From Pseudonocardia sp. ICBG1293 (GTDB lineage Bacteria; Actinomycetota; Actinomycetes; Mycobacteriales; Pseudonocardiaceae), in NCBI RefSeq assembly GCF_020131355.1, contig NZ_JAHLEL010000060.1, positions 1 through 64,000 on the forward strand: a DNA stretch of 64,000 nucleotides, written 5' to 3'. How positions within the stretch are numbered: position 1 is the first letter of the stretch; each line of letters opens with the position of its first letter. Both the position numbers and the translations under genes were made by a program. Below, in pieces: positions 60,767 through 64,000 of this stretch. The notes beneath the pieces were generated by a model. The model had not been told where the DNA came from. It searched no databases and saw nothing but the letters and a program-made list of their open reading frames with translations.

Positions 60767-60974
60767 GAGCGTGTTTGGAAATGGTGGGCATGTCGGGATG
60801 CCTGGCCCTGCGGGGGTGGTCCATCGTGTCTGTCGTGCAGGAACGACCGCGTCGGTACCCCTCGGACACCAGTGATGCCCAGTGGGTGGTGATCGAGCCG
60901 TTGTTGCCGCCGATCGCCCGTCGGGGTCGTCGGATCGCTCATGCGCGTCGGGACGTGCTGGACGCGATCTTGTA
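60767..60974 (+). mobile_element. 5' fragment of the type 5 IS5-type element, inverted relative to 55343
   Basis: Starts with the terminal repeat GAGCGTGTTTGGAAAT and encodes the transposase N-terminus (QERPRRYPSDTSDAQW ... VLDAILY), identical to the complete copy. It is cut at 60974 by the IS3 element. The remainder is not found on the far side. Confidence 0.9.
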
Positions 60975-61033
60975 TGAGCTTGGCCCCTGGTACCGGACAC
61001 CTGTCCTGAGGCGGACGCCGTCCGCCGGGAAGG

Positions 61034-61336
61034 ATGTCGTTCGTGCCCGCTCCTCACCCGCCGGAGTTCCGGCAACGCGCTATCGACCTGGCCCGTTCGA
61101 AGGTCAAGCCGATCTCGGAAATCGCCAAGGACCTGTCGTTGTCGGAGTCGTGTCTGCGGAACTGGGTCTCCCAGGCCGACGCAGACGACGGTGACCCGCG
61201 CTCCACACGTCTGTCGAGCGCGGAGAAAAGTGAGATCGTCGAACTCCGAAAGAAGGCCCGCCGGATCGAGATCGAGAACGAGATCCTCAAGCGTGCTGCC
61301 GCGTACTTCGCCCGGGAGAGCATCCTCCCAAAGTAG
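61034..61336 (+). CDS. IS3-family transposase OrfA (type 1)
   Basis: 100 residues, HTH plus coiled coil, nearly identical to 4320-4622 (Leu-to-Pro in DGDPRS, Asn-to-Ser in ARESILPK). Confidence 0.92.
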   Translation: MSFVPAPHPPEFRQRAIDLARSKVKPISEIAKDLSLSESCLRNWVSQADADDGDPRSTRLSSAEKSEIVELRKKARRIEIENEILKRAAAYFARESILPK

Positions 61337-61383
61337 TTTTCCCGCTGGTCCGTGAACTCGCCGACGATGGATTCGACGTCGCG

Positions 61384-62217
61384 GTGACCTGCCGGGTCCT
61401 TGGCGTCCGCCGCCAGGGCTACTACGAATGGCACTCCGGGGCGACATCGCTACGGACGCAGGAGAACGAACTGCTCCTCAAACACATCGAGAAAATCCAC
61501 GCAGAGTCCCGGGGCACCTACGGATGGCCACGTGTGCACGCCGAGCTCACCCTCGGACTCGGTATCACGGTGAACCACAAACGCGTCGCTCGGCTGATGC
61601 GCCAGGCCGGGATCCAGGGCCTCTACCGGCGACGCAACCACGGCTGCACCGTCCGGGACCAGCACGCCGACCCCTACACCGACCTGGTCGACCGCGACTT
61701 CACCGTCGACGGACCGGATGAGATCTGGTGCACCGACATCACCGAACACCCCACCCGAGAAGGGAAAGTCTACTGCGCGGCAGTCATCGATGTATTCTCC
61801 CGGAAAGCAGTCGGATGGTCCATCGCCGACAACATGCGCACCGAACTCGTCATCGACGCCCTCGGCATGGCCATACTCCGCCGACGCCCGCAATACCACG
61901 CCACGATCCTACATTCCGACCACGGCACCCAATTCACATCATGGGCATTCGGTCGACGTCTGGTCGCCGCTGGAATCGTCCCATCGATGGGCTCGATCGG
62001 AGATTGCTACGATAACTCTCTGGTCGAATCATTCTGGGGTACCATGCAACTCGAACTGCTCGATTCCAGAACCTGGAAAACCCGCGCAGAGCTTGCCACC
62101 GCCATCTTCGAATGGATAGAATGCTGGTACAATCCGTTACGGCGCCATTCCAGTATTGGGATGCTCTCCCCGAACGACTTCGAAGCAGCCCACACCCCGC
62201 CCGACCACACCCACTGA
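61384..62217 (+). CDS. IS3-family transposase OrfB (type 1)
   Basis: 277 residues, complete DDE triad (CTDITEH, HSDHGTQF, DNSLVESFW), identical to the protein encoded at 4670-5503. Confidence 0.92.
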   Translation: MTCRVLGVRRQGYYEWHSGATSLRTQENELLLKHIEKIHAESRGTYGWPRVHAELTLGLGITVNHKRVARLMRQAGIQGLYRRRNHGCTVRDQHADPYTDLVDRDFTVDGPDEIWCTDITEHPTREGKVYCAAVIDVFSRKAVGWSIADNMRTELVIDALGMAILRRRPQYHATILHSDHGTQFTSWAFGRRLVAAGIVPSMGSIGDCYDNSLVESFWGTMQLELLDSRTWKTRAELATAIFEWIECWYNPLRRHSSIGMLSPNDFEAAHTPPDHTH

Positions 62218-62256
62218 CCCCACACCGTCGGTGTCCGGACTACGGGGCCAAGCTCA

Positions 62257-62678
62257 GAGTCGCAGCGTCTGTTAGCGCGTCAGGCGGCTCAGGAAGAGGC
62301 GTTGCGGGGGGCCGGGCGGCGCAGCCGGTGGATGTTCCGGATGGCGTGCAGGTGTTGCGGGACGGGCGCCGGTTGTTGGTGCAGGTGGAGGAGACGCTGA
62401 GGCCGCGTGAGTACTTCGTGAAGGCCGCCGATCCGGGGAGTTTGCTCGGGCCGTCGGGGCTGTTGGTGGACGCTGCGCGGCGGGCGCGGGTGTTGCGCTG
62501 CTCGGTGGTGGTGGTGCGGTGCCATCCGCAGTCGCTCGGAGTGTTGGCGAGCGCGATGGAGGAGATGGTGACGCGGGCGAAGTGGTCCCGGGCGGAGTCG
62601 GCGACCCCGGAGCGGTTGCCTGGGGGGCTGTCGTGGGCGCCGAAGAGCCTGGAGGAGATCCCGCGCTGGCGGCCGTGA
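62257..62678 (+). pseudogene. Displaced 3' part of the winged-helix gene, with a probable frameshift
   Basis: The frame starting at the IS3 edge reads ESQRLLARQAAQEEALRGAG and continues in frame the RWE end of the fragment at 19351. About 70 bp in, the coding-like frame changes to DVPDGVQVLRDGRRLLVQVE, EETLRPREYFVKAADPGSLL and MEEMVTRAKWSRAESATPER, up to a stop at 62678. One slipped base in a GGGGGG run (about 62304) would join the two. The strand is opposite to the N-terminal part, as expected after inversion. No family recognised. Confidence 0.55.
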
Positions 62679-62842
62679 CCGCCCCCGTCGACTGCACAGG
62701 CGACCCGTCGGATCCGGTGTTTGGCGCGGTTGGCACACCGCGGCGTGTCGCCCCCAGAGACTCTATGACTAGGAAGTAATCTCCCGAGACGGCAATTACC
62801 CAAGTCAGATGTTGTGGTTCCCCCGAGATCGTGGAGGGTTCC

Positions 62843-63746
62843 CTATGCCGCGTCTCGAGTGAGGGCGGCGTTCTCGTAGACGATCGGTGCGAGCCCGGCG
62901 GCGGCGCTGTGTCGTCGCCGGTGGTTGTAGAAGCCGTAGCACCAGTCGATAACCACCGCCCGAGCCTTCGCAGTGGTGTCGAAGTCGTTGCGGGACAGCA
63001 CTTCCCACTCCAGGCTGGAGAAGAACGCCTCCGCCGCGGCGTTGTCGAAACACGACCCGACCCATGGACTGGCGGATGTCCAGGCGGCGACACAACGTGG
63101 CGAACGCGCCGGCGGTGTAGGTCGAGCCGCGGTCGGTGTGAAAGATCACCCCTGCGATCCCGTCCGCGCCGCCGCGGGCCGCGACGGCCATCCGGATGGC
63201 CTCACACGCCAGCTCGGCGTTGGGGTGCAGCCCGGTGGCCGCGCCGAGCAACCTGCGCGAGTACAGGTCGATCACCGTGGCCAGATACAGCTTCCCGGCC
63301 GCGGTGGGGATCTCGGTCATGTCCCCGACCCAGCGGCGGTTCGGCTCGGCGGCGGTGAAGTCGCGGTTCAGCAGGTCCGGGAACTTCGGCGCCGCCTTGT
63401 CCTGGCGGGTCAGCCCGTTGCGCCTCCGGATGCGGCGGGCGACCAGGCTCTGTCGGCGCATCGAGTCCGCCACGGTCTTCTCCGACACCTTCCACCCCGC
63501 CTCACGTAGGTCCGCGTGCAACCGCGGCGAGCCGTGCAGACGCTCGGCGGCGTCGAACCCGGCCCTCACGGCGGCGTCGAGCGCGCGTCGGCGCTCCTCA
63601 GTCGCAGTCAGGCCGCCACCGGGACTGGTGGCGCGACTCAGCCACTTGTACAGCCAGGAGATCGACACGCCGAGCAGCGCGCAGGCCAGCGTGTGCGGCA
63701 CCCGGTGGAAGGTCCTCTGGTCGGCGATGAAACGTGCCACGCTCAC
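62843..63746 (-). pseudogene. IS3-family transposase OrfB (type 3), frameshifted
   Basis: The same frameshift after IRQSMGRV as in the copies at 21674 and 39581. Start GTG 63746 overlaps the orfA stop. Confidence 0.85.
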
Positions 63747-63961
63747 TTCGTCGCCTCCTTGACCCACAGGACCACGGATCGTTTGAGGACATCACGCTCC
63801 ATCCGCAGCTCGGCGTTCTCCGCCCGCAGCCGCTTGAGCTCGGCGATGTCACCCCGGGAGAGGCCTTCGGTGTCCTCGCGGGCCTCCCGCGCTCGGGCCA
63901 CCCAGTTGCCCAGTGTGCCCTCGTTGACCCCCAGGTCGCGGGCGATCTGGGCGATCGGCTT
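63743..63961 (-). pseudogene. IS3-family transposase OrfA (type 3), N-terminus cut
   Basis: Retains KPIAQIARDLGVNEGTLGNW and the coiled coil. The first 25 codons are replaced by the end of another IS copy at 63962. Confidence 0.85.
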
Positions 63962-64000
63962 TGCGGTTCCCCCATGATCGGGGAGGCATCAGCTATAAGG
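63962..64000 (+). mobile_element. Start of a further IS3 type 3 element, running out of the window
   Basis: TGCGGTTCCCCCATGATCGG and the next 19 bases equal 21341-21379. It is inserted in the orfA of the preceding, oppositely oriented copy. Confidence 0.85.

Larger units (their letters stand above)
60975..62256 (+). mobile_element. IS3-family element, type 1, copy 3 (1282 bp)
   Basis: Same ends as 4261-5542. Left flank is the IS5 fragment (GTA), right flank GAG and part of the split winged-helix gene. No matching triplets on its own two sides. Confidence 0.92.
62813..63961 (-). mobile_element. IS3-family element, type 3, copy 3, truncated by another copy of itself
   Basis: The orfB-side end is intact (TGTGGTTCCCCCGAGATCGT at 62813). 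The other end stops within orfA at 63961, where the terminal repeat of a second copy begins in the opposite orientation. Confidence 0.88.

Overview
The window is very GC-rich with strong GC3 bias. It carries SpdB/DUF2637- and TraB/FtsK-type transfer genes, GTG/TTG starts and IS families typical of actinomycetes. This fits a Pseudonocardia-like actinobacterium, and the density of mobile DNA fits a plasmid or an integrated plasmid/AICE remnant. The genus is an inference. No rRNA, tRNA or CRISPR array was found.

Layout. 1-4.3 kb: a frameshifted relaxase C-terminus, a pRiA4b ORF-3-like gene, two membrane proteins and a secreted two-cysteine protein. 4.3-13.5 kb: a pile-up of broken IS elements (IS3, IS5, IS1634) and two kinds of 121-bp MITE. 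13.5-17.3 kb: a clean three-gene operon with an MgtC-like membrane protein, a double-length ABC permease and an ABC ATPase with an AAA-associated domain. 17.4-22.6 kb: IS256, IS1634 and Tn3 remnants, IS3, IS110, a split winged-helix gene and another IS3. 23.2-33.8 kb: a leftward transfer/maintenance operon (small protein, small membrane protein, DUF2637 protein, TraB/FtsK, two hypotheticals, DUF3631 ATPase). TraB is broken by a 4.4-kb Tn3-family transposon. Both ends of this module carry the same unusual cis-element: conserved core and spacer, different iterons. 34-35.6 kb: a second secreted/membrane protein pair. 35.8-42.2 kb: more IS and MITE copies. 42.3-43.7 kb: a small secreted-protein cluster including a peptidase-inhibitor I36-like protein. 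43.8-50.2 kb: six mobile elements back to back. 50.5-54.1 kb: an IS21 element with an IS3 inside istA. 54.1-55.2 kb: a third secreted/membrane pair, broken by a MITE. 55.3-61 kb: two methyltransferase genes and a paired SMR efflux system between inverted copies of one IS5-type element. 61-64 kb: more IS3, including an IS3 copy entering another copy of itself at the window edge.

How it works together. The window is shaped by transposition and IS-IS recombination. Most mobile elements are either precise insertions with target duplications or scars joining unrelated truncated genes. One pair of inverted IS3 copies (18069-19350 and 60975-62256) appears to have inverted about 41 kb: joining their outer flanks rebuilds a reading frame with a 3-bp target duplication. 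Functional cargo is the mgtC-ABC operon, the transfer operon with its cis-sites, three secreted-protein/membrane-protein pairs, and the methyltransferase-SMR island.
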